The notes under the pieces are model-generated. The model had not been told where the DNA came from. It was given only the letters and a program-made list of their open reading frames with translations, and did no database searches. DNA of 58,299 nucleotides, from assembly GCF_002008345.1 (NCBI RefSeq), contig NZ_MRAE01000019.1:1-58299 (forward strand), written 5' to 3'. Origin of the DNA: Clostridium tepidum (lineage in GTDB: Bacteria > Bacillota > Clostridia > Clostridiales > Clostridiaceae). This document shows, in pieces, positions 18,817-27,581 of the stretch; positions within the stretch are counted from its first letter, which is position 1, and each line of letters starts with the position of its first letter. The translations under genes were made by a program, and so were the position numbers.

Positions 18817-19389
18817 ATGAAAAATTTTTTAAAGACACTATTCATTGTATTCATATGTATAGTTATAGCAGGTTTTGCATTTTTTAAGATGGCTACTTAT
18901 CAAGGAGGAAATCAAGCAGAGAATTTAAGTGATAATTCTATTAAAAATGAAAATATATTAGATAAGTTAAAAAATGTAGAATTTAGTAAAGGAGTTTTAA
19001 CAGTAAATGAAGATGATGTAAATGAGATGTTAAAGGTTTATTTTCAAAATGAAAAAAATGTGGGGGGCATGTTAGTTAAATCTGTTAAAGTAGATACTAA
19101 AGACAATAAATTAAATTTATATGTACCAGTTAGATATAAGGGAATTGATTTACTTATGTCATCTAAGGGAGATGTAAGTACAAGAGATAATAAAATAGTT
19201 TATAAGTTAGATAGTATAAAAATGGGAAAAATATCAGTGCCTAAAAATATCCTTTTAGATGAAATAAAAAAATCAAATATTAGTAATATTGAAACTAACG
19301 GAGAGGAGATTATTATAGATAAAGGTATTACCAAGGTTAAAATGAAGGATATAAAAATTGAAGATGGAAAATTTAAAGTTAGTTTTTAA
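18817..19389 (+). CDS. YpmS-like (DUF2140) membrane-anchored protein
   Basis: 190-residue protein with an N-terminal hydrophobic anchor (about 5-26) and an extracytoplasmic beta-rich domain. The segments LTVNEDDVNEMLKVYF, LNLYVPVRYKGIDLLMSSKGDVS and YKLDSIKMGKISVPKNIL resemble the DUF2140/YpmS family, whose biochemical function is not known. It sits alone between modC and the patatin gene. I am fairly sure of the architecture and less sure of the family. Confidence 0.7.
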   Translation: MKNFLKTLFIVFICIVIAGFAFFKMATYQGGNQAENLSDNSIKNENILDKLKNVEFSKGVLTVNEDDVNEMLKVYFQNEKNVGGMLVKSVKVDTKDNKLNLYVPVRYKGIDLLMSSKGDVSTRDNKIVYKLDSIKMGKISVPKNILLDEIKKSNISNIETNGEEIIIDKGITKVKMKDIKIEDGKFKVSF

Positions 19390-19644
19390 AAATATATTTT
19401 TATTTTAAAAAAATTAAGTATTAGAGTAAATAGTTATAAGATAAAACATATTATTTATAAAACTTGTTTAGATTAAAAATATTTCCTTTTATATAATTAT
19501 ATATTGTAGATATTAAAAGTAGCATATATTAGTTATATTATTAAAAGTATTTATTAAGCATATAAGATACACCTATATAAAAGTATATTAAATATCGAAT
19601 AAACATATTATAAAATAAAGCAATATATTTTAAGGAGAATACAT

Positions 19645-20565
19645 TTGTTAAAAGCAGATGGTGTTTTTCAAGGCGGTGGAGTTAAAGCTACAGCTTTCAC
19701 TGGGGCTGTTTGTAGATTGGAAGAAGAAGGAATGATATGGCAAAGGCTTGCAGGAACATCTGCAGGAGCTATAATTGCTGCTTTTTTAGCTGTAGGCTAT
19801 AGAGGAAATGAAATAAAAAAAATAATGTATGAATTAGATTATAAAAAAATTGGAAATATGACAGCTATTAAAAAATTCCCTTTAGCTAAAAAGTCATTAG
19901 GACTTATATTAGAAAAGGGGATTTTTAGTACAACTTATATAGAAAGATATCTTGAAGAAGCTTTTAAAAATAAAGGAAAAACAAAATTTAAACACATAAG
20001 TTTAAATAAAGAATCACCTTTAAAGATAATAGCTTCAGATATTACTAATAAAAGATTACTTATATTACCGGATGATATGAAAAAATATGGCATAGATCCT
20101 ATGGAATTAGATATAGCTAAGGCGGTAACTATGAGTATAAGCATTCCTTTCTTTTTTACACCTATAAAGATTAAGTATATGGGTAAAGAAGCTTTTATAG
20201 TTGATGGAGGTATAATTAGTAACTATCCTGTATGGATATTTGATGTAAAAGATATCCCAAGATGGCCAACTTTTGGTTTTAAATTAGTCAACTATGATAA
20301 GATTAATAAAATTATAGAAAATAAGGATTTTATATCTTATACTATGGATGTTATAGAAACTACTATAGATTCTTATGATGAAAGCTATCTAAGGGACAAG
20401 GATAAAATTAGAACTATATCTATACCTGATTTAGGAGTAAAAACTACAGAATTTAATATATCTTTAGAAACTAAAGAGAAATTATATCAAAAAGGTTATG
20501 AGAAGGCGGATGAATTTATAAAAAAATGGGATTTTAGAAAATATATAAGATCCTATAGAATTTAG
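19645..20565 (+). CDS. Patatin-like phospholipase
   Basis: Predicted lipid acyl hydrolase with a Ser-Asp dyad. The oxyanion hole FQGGGVKATAFTGAV is at residues 8-22, the nucleophile elbow GTSAGAI at about 38-44 and the catalytic aspartate in VDGGIISNYPVW at about residue 190. Length is 306 residues, and no signal peptide is seen, so it probably acts in the cytoplasm on membrane lipids. The start is TTG 19645 after AAGGAG. Substrate is unknown. It stands alone. Confidence 0.9.
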   Translation: MLKADGVFQGGGVKATAFTGAVCRLEEEGMIWQRLAGTSAGAIIAAFLAVGYRGNEIKKIMYELDYKKIGNMTAIKKFPLAKKSLGLILEKGIFSTTYIERYLEEAFKNKGKTKFKHISLNKESPLKIIASDITNKRLLILPDDMKKYGIDPMELDIAKAVTMSISIPFFFTPIKIKYMGKEAFIVDGGIISNYPVWIFDVKDIPRWPTFGFKLVNYDKINKIIENKDFISYTMDVIETTIDSYDESYLRDKDKIRTISIPDLGVKTTEFNISLETKEKLYQKGYEKADEFIKKWDFRKYIRSYRI

Positions 20566-20675
20566 TAATATTAAATATTTTCTATTTTATATATGTTATT
20601 TATACAATATAAATATTTATTTAAAAGTTACTTATACTAAAGGTATAGATTAAATAATTTTAGGAGGTATTATTT

Positions 20676-20831
20676 ATGAAGCCGAAAGATAAAAAAGAAT
20701 GGACAAAAGAAAATTATTTGGCTAATGGACATAAAACTCAAAACCAGTGGGCTAAAAATAAGCTTAATACTACTGTAAAAGAACCGGGAATGAATGAAAG
20801 CGGTTTAGAAGCTCAAAGAAAAGGATATTAG
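20676..20831 (+). CDS. Small hydrophilic protein, DUF3787-like
   Basis: 51-residue protein with a strong TAGGAGG site 9 nt before the ATG and a terminator after the stop, so it is very likely expressed. It is basic and hydrophilic with no membrane segment. The pattern NGHKTQNQWAK, then TTVKEPGMNESGLEAQ, is reminiscent of the small clostridial DUF3787 proteins (His-Thr...Trp-Ala...Val...Pro), but the match is weak and made from memory. An inverted TATAC/GTATA pair precedes the ribosome site. Function unknown. Confidence 0.72.
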   Translation: MKPKDKKEWTKENYLANGHKTQNQWAKNKLNTTVKEPGMNESGLEAQRKGY

Positions 20832-20881
20832 CTTATTTTATTATATAATATTAAAAAATTTATAAAATAAGAATTTTAAAA

Positions 20882-20925
20882 TTCTTTCTGGTATAAAATT
20901 TATAAAACCAGAAAGAAATTTTTTG
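20882..20925 (+). terminator. Terminator after the small protein gene
   Basis: Perfect 11-bp stem TTCTTTCTGGT (20882-20892) / ACCAGAAAGAA (20907-20917) followed by ATTTTTT. Confidence 0.9.
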
Positions 20926-20988
20926 CTTAAAATCAAGAATTATATAAAAATATTATAGAAAGGATTAAGTTTATTTTAATTATATATA

Positions 20989-21024
20989 GTTGTAGAAAAT
21001 TTATTATTTCAATGATAAAATACA
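20989..21024 (+). promoter_or_regulatory. 36-bp shared upstream element, copy 1
   Basis: Begins TTGTAGAAAATTTATTATT and ends CAATGATAAAATACA. It matches positions 29885-29920 at 33 of 36 bases. It lies about 70 bp before the start of the first UroD-family gene and contains a plausible -10 (TAAAAT). It is probably a promoter with or without a regulator site; the class is unknown. Confidence 0.6.
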
Positions 21025-21093
21025 CAGTTGAAAATGGTAATTTTATTGTAGAATAAATTATGAAAATGTTTTTATTAGAAAGGAGCGTTTTAA

Positions 21094-22146
21094 TTGATTA
21101 AAGAAGAAATGACACCTAAAGAAAGAATTGTAGCCTTTTCTAAGGGAGAGGAAATTGACAGAATAATATGTGTTCCAGATATGGGAGTTACCATGGCACC
21201 TTTTATTGGAGTTACAGCTAGAGATTATTATCACTCAGCACAACTTATGGCTGATTTAGAAGTAGCTTTATTTAAAAGACTTCGTCATGATGGTGTAAGT
21301 ATATCTACTAGCCTTAGAGGAGTTGCAGAAGCTATGGGTTCTAAAGTTGGTTATCCAGAATATGGGATTTCATATTTAATAGAACCAGCTATTAATTCCG
21401 TAGATCAAATAGAATCTCTTAAAGTTGTAGATCCTTTAAAAGATGGTAATTTACCGACTTTACTTGAGGCAATAAAACTAACTAGAGATGCACTTATGGA
21501 TGAAGTAGATGTTGGTGCAGCTATGTCTGGACCTTTCAGTGTTGCGGCTTCTGTAGTAGGAACAGAAAATCTATTAAAGTGGATGATTAAATATCCAAAA
21601 AAAGTGCATACGCTAATGGATATAGTAGCAGAATCTAATAATAGATATATAGAAGAGGTTGCAAAACTTGGAGTTTCCATTGGATTTGCAGATCCAGTTT
21701 CATCTACTAGTCTTATAAGTCCAAAGCAGTTTAGAGAGTTTTCATTACCAGCTTTAAAGAAAAATATTAATAAGATAAAAGAAAAAACTGGAGGAGCTCC
21801 TGCTATACATATTTGTGGCAAGAGTAAGGAAATATGGGAAGATGTCGTAAATGCAGGAATTTCTAATTTTAGTATTGATAATGTAGAAGATTTAGAAGAA
21901 GCTAAAAATATAATGGGAGACAGAGTTGTTATTACTGGAAACGTTCCTCCTGTAGATGTAGTGTATAGGGGAAATAAAGAAGCTATTTTCCAATCTGTTA
22001 AAGAATGTATTAAAAAAGGTCATGATTCTAAAAAAGGATATATTTTAAGTACAGGCTGTCAAATTCCAATGCATACACCAATAGAAAATATTGAAATGTT
22101 TATGGAAGCAGGAAGAACTTATGGAAAATATCCTATAAATTTATAA
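21094..22146 (+). CDS. UroD/MtaA-family corrinoid-dependent methyltransferase (copy 1)
   Basis: Zinc methyltransferase of the uroporphyrinogen-decarboxylase superfamily (MtaA/CmuA/MtbA type), 350 residues. It opens with MTPKERIVAFSKGEEIDRI. The zinc ligands are visible as H239 and C241 in AIHICGK, and C322 in STGCQIP; true HemE lacks this set. The family moves methyl groups between a corrinoid protein and a thiol, or from a substrate to the corrinoid. It starts at TTG 21094 after AAAGGAG. It is closest to the fourth UroD gene (30075) in length and motif layout, and the two share an upstream 36-bp element. Substrate unknown. Confidence 0.88.
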   Translation: MIKEEMTPKERIVAFSKGEEIDRIICVPDMGVTMAPFIGVTARDYYHSAQLMADLEVALFKRLRHDGVSISTSLRGVAEAMGSKVGYPEYGISYLIEPAINSVDQIESLKVVDPLKDGNLPTLLEAIKLTRDALMDEVDVGAAMSGPFSVAASVVGTENLLKWMIKYPKKVHTLMDIVAESNNRYIEEVAKLGVSIGFADPVSSTSLISPKQFREFSLPALKKNINKIKEKTGGAPAIHICGKSKEIWEDVVNAGISNFSIDNVEDLEEAKNIMGDRVVITGNVPPVDVVYRGNKEAIFQSVKECIKKGHDSKKGYILSTGCQIPMHTPIENIEMFMEAGRTYGKYPINL

Positions 22147-22194
22147 TAAAAGAATTTATAAAAGAACTTTAAATTAAGATGAGGAGAGTTTTAA

Positions 22195-23556
22195 ATGGGA
22201 AATACGAATGAAAATAAAGGAAATGGAAAGGCTCTTATACCTTTTGTTATTTTTGTGTTAGTTTATTTATGCTCAGGAATTATATTATCTATTATGGGAG
22301 TAGAGATGGCATTTTATCAATTTCCGGCTCCAATTGCAGTAGTAATAGGAATAATATTTGCATTTATTCTAATACAAGGAAGTTTAGATGAAAAAATGGA
22401 CAGCTTTGTTAAAGGCTGTGGAGACGAGAATATAATAATAATGTGTATTATATATCTTTTAGCCGGTGGATTTTCATCAGTTTCTAAAGCAATGGGTGGA
22501 GCTGATGCTACAGTAAATTTAGGATTAACTTTAATACCACCTCAATTTATTGTAGTAGGTATATTTTTAATAGCTGCATTTATTTCTATTGCAACAGGAA
22601 CATCAGTAGGAACTGTTGTTGCAGTAGGACCTATAGCCACTCAATTAGTAGCAAAAGCAGGATTAAATATGCCTTTAGCACTAGGAGCATTAGTTGGAGG
22701 AGCGTTATATGGAGACAATTTATCAATTATATCCGATACAACTATAGCTGCTACAAGGACTCAAGGTGTAGATATGAAAGATAAATTTAGAGTTAACTTT
22801 GGTTTTGCTACAGTAGCAGCTTTAGTTACAATAGTTTTTTTGTTTATATTTGGTAAACCAGTAACTACACCACAAATGTCAAGTCATTCATTTAATTTAA
22901 TAAAAGTAATTCCTTATATGTTTGTTTTAATAGCAGCAATAGCTGGAAAAAATGTATTTGCAGTATTAATGGGTGGAATAATACTATCTGGAGCTATTGG
23001 TATTTTCTATGGAGATTTTACAGTTTTAGGATTTGCAAAGGAAGTCTATGCAGGATTTACAGGTATGTTTGATATTTTCTCATTATCACTTTTAACTGGA
23101 GGACTTGCTAACATGGTATCCCAAGGTGGTGGTCTTGACTGGCTTCTATATAAGATAAATAAAATGATAAAAGGTAAAAAATCTGCTGAGTTAGGAATAA
23201 GTTCACTTGTAGCATTAACAGATGCAGCTACAGCAAATAATACAGTTTCTATAATTGTTTGTGGTGAATTATCAAAGGAAATATCAAAAGAATATAAAAT
23301 AGATCCAAGAAAAACAGCGTCCCTTCTAAGTACATTTTCAATGATAATGCAAGGAATAATACCATATGGGGCTCAATTATTGATAGCTGGTAGCTTTACT
23401 AAAGGTTCAGTTAGCCCAGTTCAAATTGTACCTTATATGTGGTATCCATTTATATTAACTATATTTGCTATAATTTTCATATTAACTCCTTTTGGAAATG
23501 GCTATTTAAAGAAACATCCTTGGGATTTTGAAAAAGATCAATCTGTAGCTAAATAA
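22195..23556 (+). CDS. NhaC-family Na+/H+ antiporter-like transporter
   Basis: Polytopic membrane protein of 453 residues with about 11-12 hydrophobic segments. Family blocks include FISIATGTSVGTVVAVGPIA, ALVGGALYGDNLSIISDTT (Asp-containing ion site), SLLTGGLANMVSQGGGL and ALTDAATANNTVSII. NhaC relatives exchange Na+ for H+ or organic solutes (MleN exchanges malate/lactate), so here it may import or export the methyl substrate or its product. It follows the UroD gene by 48 nt with AGGAGAG, so the pair looks like an operon. A hairpin at 23733-23786 ends it. Confidence 0.88.
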   Translation: MGNTNENKGNGKALIPFVIFVLVYLCSGIILSIMGVEMAFYQFPAPIAVVIGIIFAFILIQGSLDEKMDSFVKGCGDENIIIMCIIYLLAGGFSSVSKAMGGADATVNLGLTLIPPQFIVVGIFLIAAFISIATGTSVGTVVAVGPIATQLVAKAGLNMPLALGALVGGALYGDNLSIISDTTIAATRTQGVDMKDKFRVNFGFATVAALVTIVFLFIFGKPVTTPQMSSHSFNLIKVIPYMFVLIAAIAGKNVFAVLMGGIILSGAIGIFYGDFTVLGFAKEVYAGFTGMFDIFSLSLLTGGLANMVSQGGGLDWLLYKINKMIKGKKSAELGISSLVALTDAATANNTVSIIVCGELSKEISKEYKIDPRKTASLLSTFSMIMQGIIPYGAQLLIAGSFTKGSVSPVQIVPYMWYPFILTIFAIIFILTPFGNGYLKKHPWDFEKDQSVAK

Positions 23557-23732
23557 AGTTCTTAGCTGCAATGGCAGTTTTGCTCTCACCAGAGTTTAAA
23601 AAATATTATCCAAGGATATGCGCTTATTAGTCTCACTTTAAATAAGGAGTATTATAATAGATAGTTATAAGATAATGCTTAAATAGATTATATTCTGTAT
23701 ATTTATTTAGAAAATTTTTATGAAAACTATTC
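23557..23732. other. Structured intergenic segment after the NhaC gene
   Basis: First half of a 338-base gap. It can fold into successive small hairpins: CTGC/GGCAG near 23570, CTCT/AGAG near 23583-23594, ATATTATCC/GGATAT around 23602-23619 and CTTATT/AATAAG (23623-23646). It contains TGCGCTTATTAGT (23619-23631), which recurs at 52472-52484. No known riboswitch core, including the B12 box, was recognised. Confidence 0.4.
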
Positions 23733-23795
23733 ATTAATTCGCAGATAAACTTATGAATAAATTTTCATAAGTTTGTCTGTATTAATTTATTTTAA
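23733..23795 (+). terminator. Long hairpin, probable terminator
   Basis: ATTAATTCGCAGATAAACTTATGA (23733-23756 region) is complementary to 23765-23786 apart from a small bulge; key core AAACTTATGA/TCATAAGTTT is perfect. It is followed by TTTATTTT. It separates the NhaC gene from the activator gene. Confidence 0.7.
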
Positions 23796-23894
23796 TATAG
23801 ATATTTTGAATTATGTAAATTATTTATTAAATTTAATATTAAAATAATTATTATAGAAAAATATAATTAATTTAGTTATAGAAAGAGGAATTTT

Positions 23895-25625
23895 ATGGCT
23901 AGAATTACTTTTATAAAAAATAAGTTAGAAATAGAAGTGGAAAAGGGGACAAAACTTATAGAATGTATCAGAAAAGCAGGGCTTAATATTGAGACGCCTT
24001 GTAATGGGAAAGGAATATGTGGAAAGTGTAAAGTTATAGCAAGAGGCAATATTTCTCCTAAAACAAAAGAAGAGGAGAAGTTTACAGAAGCAGAACATAT
24101 TAGGCTTGCTTGTATGTGCGAAGTAATTGGGGATGCTCAAATAGAATTAATAGAAAAAGATAAAAATAAAAAGTTAAAGACTATTAACAAAGGTTACTCT
24201 ATAGAAACAAAATTAGATAGCAAAATAAAAAAAGTAAAATTAAATGATATAGATGAAAAAAACAATATACCTTATAAAGATACCTTGAAATTTGCGACAA
24301 AAAAATTAAGTGTTTTAAAAAAGATAGGAAAAATAGAAAAAAATAAGGGAAAAGAATTATGTGGAGTTATTTATAAAGAAGAGTTAATAGATATAATACA
24401 TAAAGACCAATTTGTTTTAGCTGTGGCAGTGGATATAGGGACTACAGGATTATCAGCTTATCTTTTAAATCTAGAAGACGGTCAAATTTTAAATAAAATA
24501 TCAGATTTAAATCCTCAGACAGAATATGGGGGGGACGTATTATCTAGAATTACTTATTGTATGGAAAATAAAGATGGTATAGAAATTTTGTCTAAATGTA
24601 TAAGAGGAAAAATAAATTCTATGATGGATAAATTAATAGGCAGTAAGTACGAAAGAAAAAATGTATATGAAATAGCTATAGTAGCTAATACTACTATGCT
24701 TCATCTTTTTACAGGTGTTAATCCCAACACTATAGCTAAAGCACCTTACAGATCTATATTTTTAGATCAAGTAGAAATAAAAGCTAGAGATATTAGTATA
24801 GAAATAAATGAGGAAGGAAATATTATATTACTTCCATCTTTATCTTCTTATGTAGGAGCCGATATTGTGGCGGGAATTGTAGCTACAGATTTTCAAAATA
24901 AAAAACATCCATCTATATTTATAGATATAGGAACTAATGGTGAATTGGCAGCTATTTATAAAGGTAATATGTCAGCATCATCCACTGCAGCAGGACCTGC
25001 TTTTGAAGGGATGAATATTTCATGTGGTTCTAGGGCAGAAGAAGGAGCTATAGATAATTTTTATATAGATGAAAATTATAATATTAAATATTCTACTATT
25101 GGTGATAAAGAGGCTAAGAGTATTTGTGGTAGTGGACTTATGGATGTTATGGCAGCATTAATAAAAAGTAAAGTAGTTATGCCTAGTGGAAGATTTAATA
25201 AGAATATGCCAGATAAGTTGAAAGAAAAATTAAAAGATAAGAAGTTTTATATAACAGACAATGTTTATATATCTCAAAATGATGTAAGGCAAATACAATT
25301 GGCCAAAGGAGCAATATCTTCAGGGGTTACTATGCTTTTAAAAGAAATAGATGCTAATATTGAGGATATAGAAGAAGCGGTAATTGCAGGAGCATTTGGA
25401 TATCATATAAATCCCGAAAGTATAAAAATATTAGGAATAATACCTAAAGGATTTAAAGGTAAAATAACTTTTGTAGGAAATTCTTCTATAGAGGGAGCAA
25501 GATTATCTTTGCTAAATAAGGATATCTCACAAGCTATGATAAACATAAGGAAAAACATAAGAGTTGTGGAACTTTCTACTAGGGAAGATTTTCAAAATTA
25601 TTTTGTAAAGGCGTTAGCTTTTTAA
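23895..25625 (+). CDS. RACo-like reductive activator of corrinoid proteins (2Fe-2S ferredoxin plus DUF4445/ASKHA)
   Basis: ATP-dependent activator that re-reduces inactive Co(II) corrinoid to Co(I). Residues 1-90 are a 2Fe-2S ferredoxin domain with cysteines C36, C42 and C45 in TPCNGKGICGKCK and a fourth in RLACMCEV. After a linker, the ASKHA-type ATPase domain shows AVAVDIGTTGLSAYLLNLE, NPQTEYGGDVLSRI, ANTTMLHLFTGVNP, FIDIGTNGELA, GPAFEGMNISCGSRAEEGAI and CGSGLMDVMAALI. At 576 residues it is close to RACo size and differs from RamA, whose clusters are C-terminal. It sits just upstream of the GTPase, UroD and corrinoid genes it should serve. Confidence 0.92.
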   Translation: MARITFIKNKLEIEVEKGTKLIECIRKAGLNIETPCNGKGICGKCKVIARGNISPKTKEEEKFTEAEHIRLACMCEVIGDAQIELIEKDKNKKLKTINKGYSIETKLDSKIKKVKLNDIDEKNNIPYKDTLKFATKKLSVLKKIGKIEKNKGKELCGVIYKEELIDIIHKDQFVLAVAVDIGTTGLSAYLLNLEDGQILNKISDLNPQTEYGGDVLSRITYCMENKDGIEILSKCIRGKINSMMDKLIGSKYERKNVYEIAIVANTTMLHLFTGVNPNTIAKAPYRSIFLDQVEIKARDISIEINEEGNIILLPSLSSYVGADIVAGIVATDFQNKKHPSIFIDIGTNGELAAIYKGNMSASSTAAGPAFEGMNISCGSRAEEGAIDNFYIDENYNIKYSTIGDKEAKSICGSGLMDVMAALIKSKVVMPSGRFNKNMPDKLKEKLKDKKFYITDNVYISQNDVRQIQLAKGAISSGVTMLLKEIDANIEDIEEAVIAGAFGYHINPESIKILGIIPKGFKGKITFVGNSSIEGARLSLLNKDISQAMINIRKNIRVVELSTREDFQNYFVKALAF

Positions 25626-25710
25626 TAAACTATTAAAATTATAAAGGTTTTTAATAACAAAATATATAATTAAACTTTATCATTATGTGAGTCTTAATGG
25701 AGTGATTAAA

Positions 25711-26640
25711 ATGATAAAAGTAAATTTAGTTTCAGGTTTTTTAGGGGCAGGAAAGACTACTTTAATAAAAAAAATACTTGAAAATGTAAAAGAAGAAAAA
25801 GTAATAATAATAGAAAATGAATTTGGGGAAGTAGCTATAGATGGAGATTTGATAAAAAAAGATGGATTTGATGTATTTGAATTAAGAAGTGGTTGCATTT
25901 GTTGTATGATGAAACAAGACTTTGAAAATTCTCTACAAAAGGTAATAGAAGAATACAAGCCAGATAGAATAATAATAGAACCTACAGGTATAAGTTCTTT
26001 AAGTCAATTACTAGATATATTAAAAAAGGATAATTTTAAAGATAAAATTAATATTAATTCAGTGATAACTGTGGTGGATGGTATAAGCTATTTAGAAGAA
26101 AAAGATGCTTTTGGAGAATTTTATACGGATCAAATAAAAAATGCAGAAATATTAATAATAAGTAAAACACAAATGATAGATAATAATACTTTAAATAAAG
26201 TTAAGGAATCTTTAAGAGAGGTTAATAAAAAGGCTAATGTAATTGAATTACCTTTTAAAGAATTTAATAGGGAATATGTATTAAAATTTTTAGATAAGGG
26301 TTTATCAAAAGATATAAAAATAGATCCTATAGAAATGATAGTATCTACAGAAGATGGTTTTGAAAGTTTAGCCATAAAAACAAATAGAATATTTGAAATA
26401 GATGATATAAATAAACTTATAAGTAAATTATTTACTGGGAAATACGGGAATATAATAAGAATAAAAGGTTTTTTAAAAAGTAAAAATGAAATAATTCAAA
26501 TCAATTGTACTAAAAGGGTTCATAACATAGAAACAGTTAAAGAGAATGAAGAAATAAAGATTTGTGTAATAGGACAAAATTTAAATAAAAAAGAAATACA
26601 ATTTTTATTTAAAGAAAAATATAGAATAAAAAGATTGTAA
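25711..26640 (+). CDS. CobW/G3E-family GTPase
   Basis: P-loop metallochaperone-type GTPase of 309 residues. Walker A is SGFLGAGKTTLIKK (8-21), then IIENEFGEVAIDGDL, the metal-binding CxCC motif in SGCICCMMK (about residue 65), Walker B IIIEPTGIS, and ISKTQMID in place of NKxD. The C-terminal part is less conserved. I start at ATG 25711, after GGAGTG at 25699-25704; the in-frame GTG at 25687 is less likely. In this cluster it may load metal (zinc for the UroD proteins or cobalt/corrinoid); that role is inferred. Confidence 0.88.
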   Translation: MIKVNLVSGFLGAGKTTLIKKILENVKEEKVIIIENEFGEVAIDGDLIKKDGFDVFELRSGCICCMMKQDFENSLQKVIEEYKPDRIIIEPTGISSLSQLLDILKKDNFKDKININSVITVVDGISYLEEKDAFGEFYTDQIKNAEILIISKTQMIDNNTLNKVKESLREVNKKANVIELPFKEFNREYVLKFLDKGLSKDIKIDPIEMIVSTEDGFESLAIKTNRIFEIDDINKLISKLFTGKYGNIIRIKGFLKSKNEIIQINCTKRVHNIETVKENEEIKICVIGQNLNKKEIQFLFKEKYRIKRL

Positions 26641-26661
26641 AAATTTTTTTAAGGAGTAATT

Positions 26662-27537
26662 ATGATGGATTATGATGTGAACTTTAAATGTGTTTTGGAT
26701 ACAGGAGAAGAAATACCTAAAGAAGCAGTAAAAATATCAGGAGTAAAATTTCCTGATGTACACAAGAATGCTAAAGATATGGCCATTCTTTCTAAAAGTA
26801 TAAGAGAATATAATAATGATTTTTTCTCTATAGTACCTTTTTGTATGACAGTAGAAGCAGAAGCCTTAGGAGGAGAAATAAATTTAGGAGATGAAAAGGC
26901 CGGTCCTAGAGTTTCTAATTATACATTTAAAAGTATTGAGGATATTAAAGGATTAAAGGAAATAGATTTTGAGGCTAAAAGAATAAAAGAAGTTTTAAAA
27001 TCTGTTGAAATATTAAAAGAAAAGGGAGAAACTGTAGTAATGGATGTACAGGGACCCTTTACTATAATAAGTTCTTTAATTGATCCAAGAATTTTTTATA
27101 AGGCAGTAAGAAAAAATAAAGATGAAGTAGAAAGGCTTATGGAAATAGTGGAAAAAAGCTCAGTAGAATTTATAAAGGAAGGAGTAAAAAGAGGAGCGGA
27201 TGTAATATCATTTGGAGATTCTGCTGGAACTTTAGATATATTGGGACCAAAAATGTATAAAGAATTAGGTGGCAAATATACTTATAATGTTTTAAAAGAA
27301 GTGGAAAATTACCTAGAGGATTCTATAATACATCTTTGTGGCATAACTTCATCTTCATTAGCTAGGGCAGGATTTGTAAAGTCAAATCCAATAGAAGTAC
27401 CAGATGGAATTACTTATGGACAAGCAATAAATTATATTAGAAAAGAAAATAGAAATGTAAAAATATTAGGCCATAATTGTTTAAGAAAGACTACAAAGCC
27501 AATGAAAAAATCCATAGTATGGGAAATAGAATTATAA
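26662..27537 (+). CDS. Short UroD/MtaA-family methyltransferase (copy 2, N-terminus missing)
   Basis: 291 residues, about 50-60 shorter than its neighbours. The usual MTPKERLNLALKN...DRPP opening is absent, and the protein enters the family alignment at ISGVKFPDVHKNAKDMAILS, followed by VPFCMTVEAEALGGEINLGD. Zinc ligands are kept: H224 and C226 in IIHLCGIT, and C273 in LGHNCLRKT, where the third site differs from the GSGC/STGC form of the others. An AAGGAG site precedes the ATGATG start, so the short form looks genuine. It lies 22 nt after the GTPase and 44 nt before the corrinoid protein, its likely partner. Confidence 0.82.
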   Translation: MMDYDVNFKCVLDTGEEIPKEAVKISGVKFPDVHKNAKDMAILSKSIREYNNDFFSIVPFCMTVEAEALGGEINLGDEKAGPRVSNYTFKSIEDIKGLKEIDFEAKRIKEVLKSVEILKEKGETVVMDVQGPFTIISSLIDPRIFYKAVRKNKDEVERLMEIVEKSSVEFIKEGVKRGADVISFGDSAGTLDILGPKMYKELGGKYTYNVLKEVENYLEDSIIHLCGITSSSLARAGFVKSNPIEVPDGITYGQAINYIRKENRNVKILGHNCLRKTTKPMKKSIVWEIEL

Positions 27538-27581
27538 TAAAAATATTAATAAATATAGTGTATATTAAGGAGGAAAAGTAA

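Noticed and set aside
20989..21024. Sigma-54 promoter in the 36-bp shared element
   Set aside because: The GG...GC core at -24/-12 is absent; a sigma-A-like -10 is more plausible.
21405..21821. 138-codon minus-strand frame inside UroD copy 1
   Set aside because: Antisense to the zinc-site region of a clear gene; no independent support.
23557..23894. Cobalamin riboswitch before the corrinoid activator gene
   Set aside because: The B12 box and the expected conserved junction sequences were not found, despite small hairpins.
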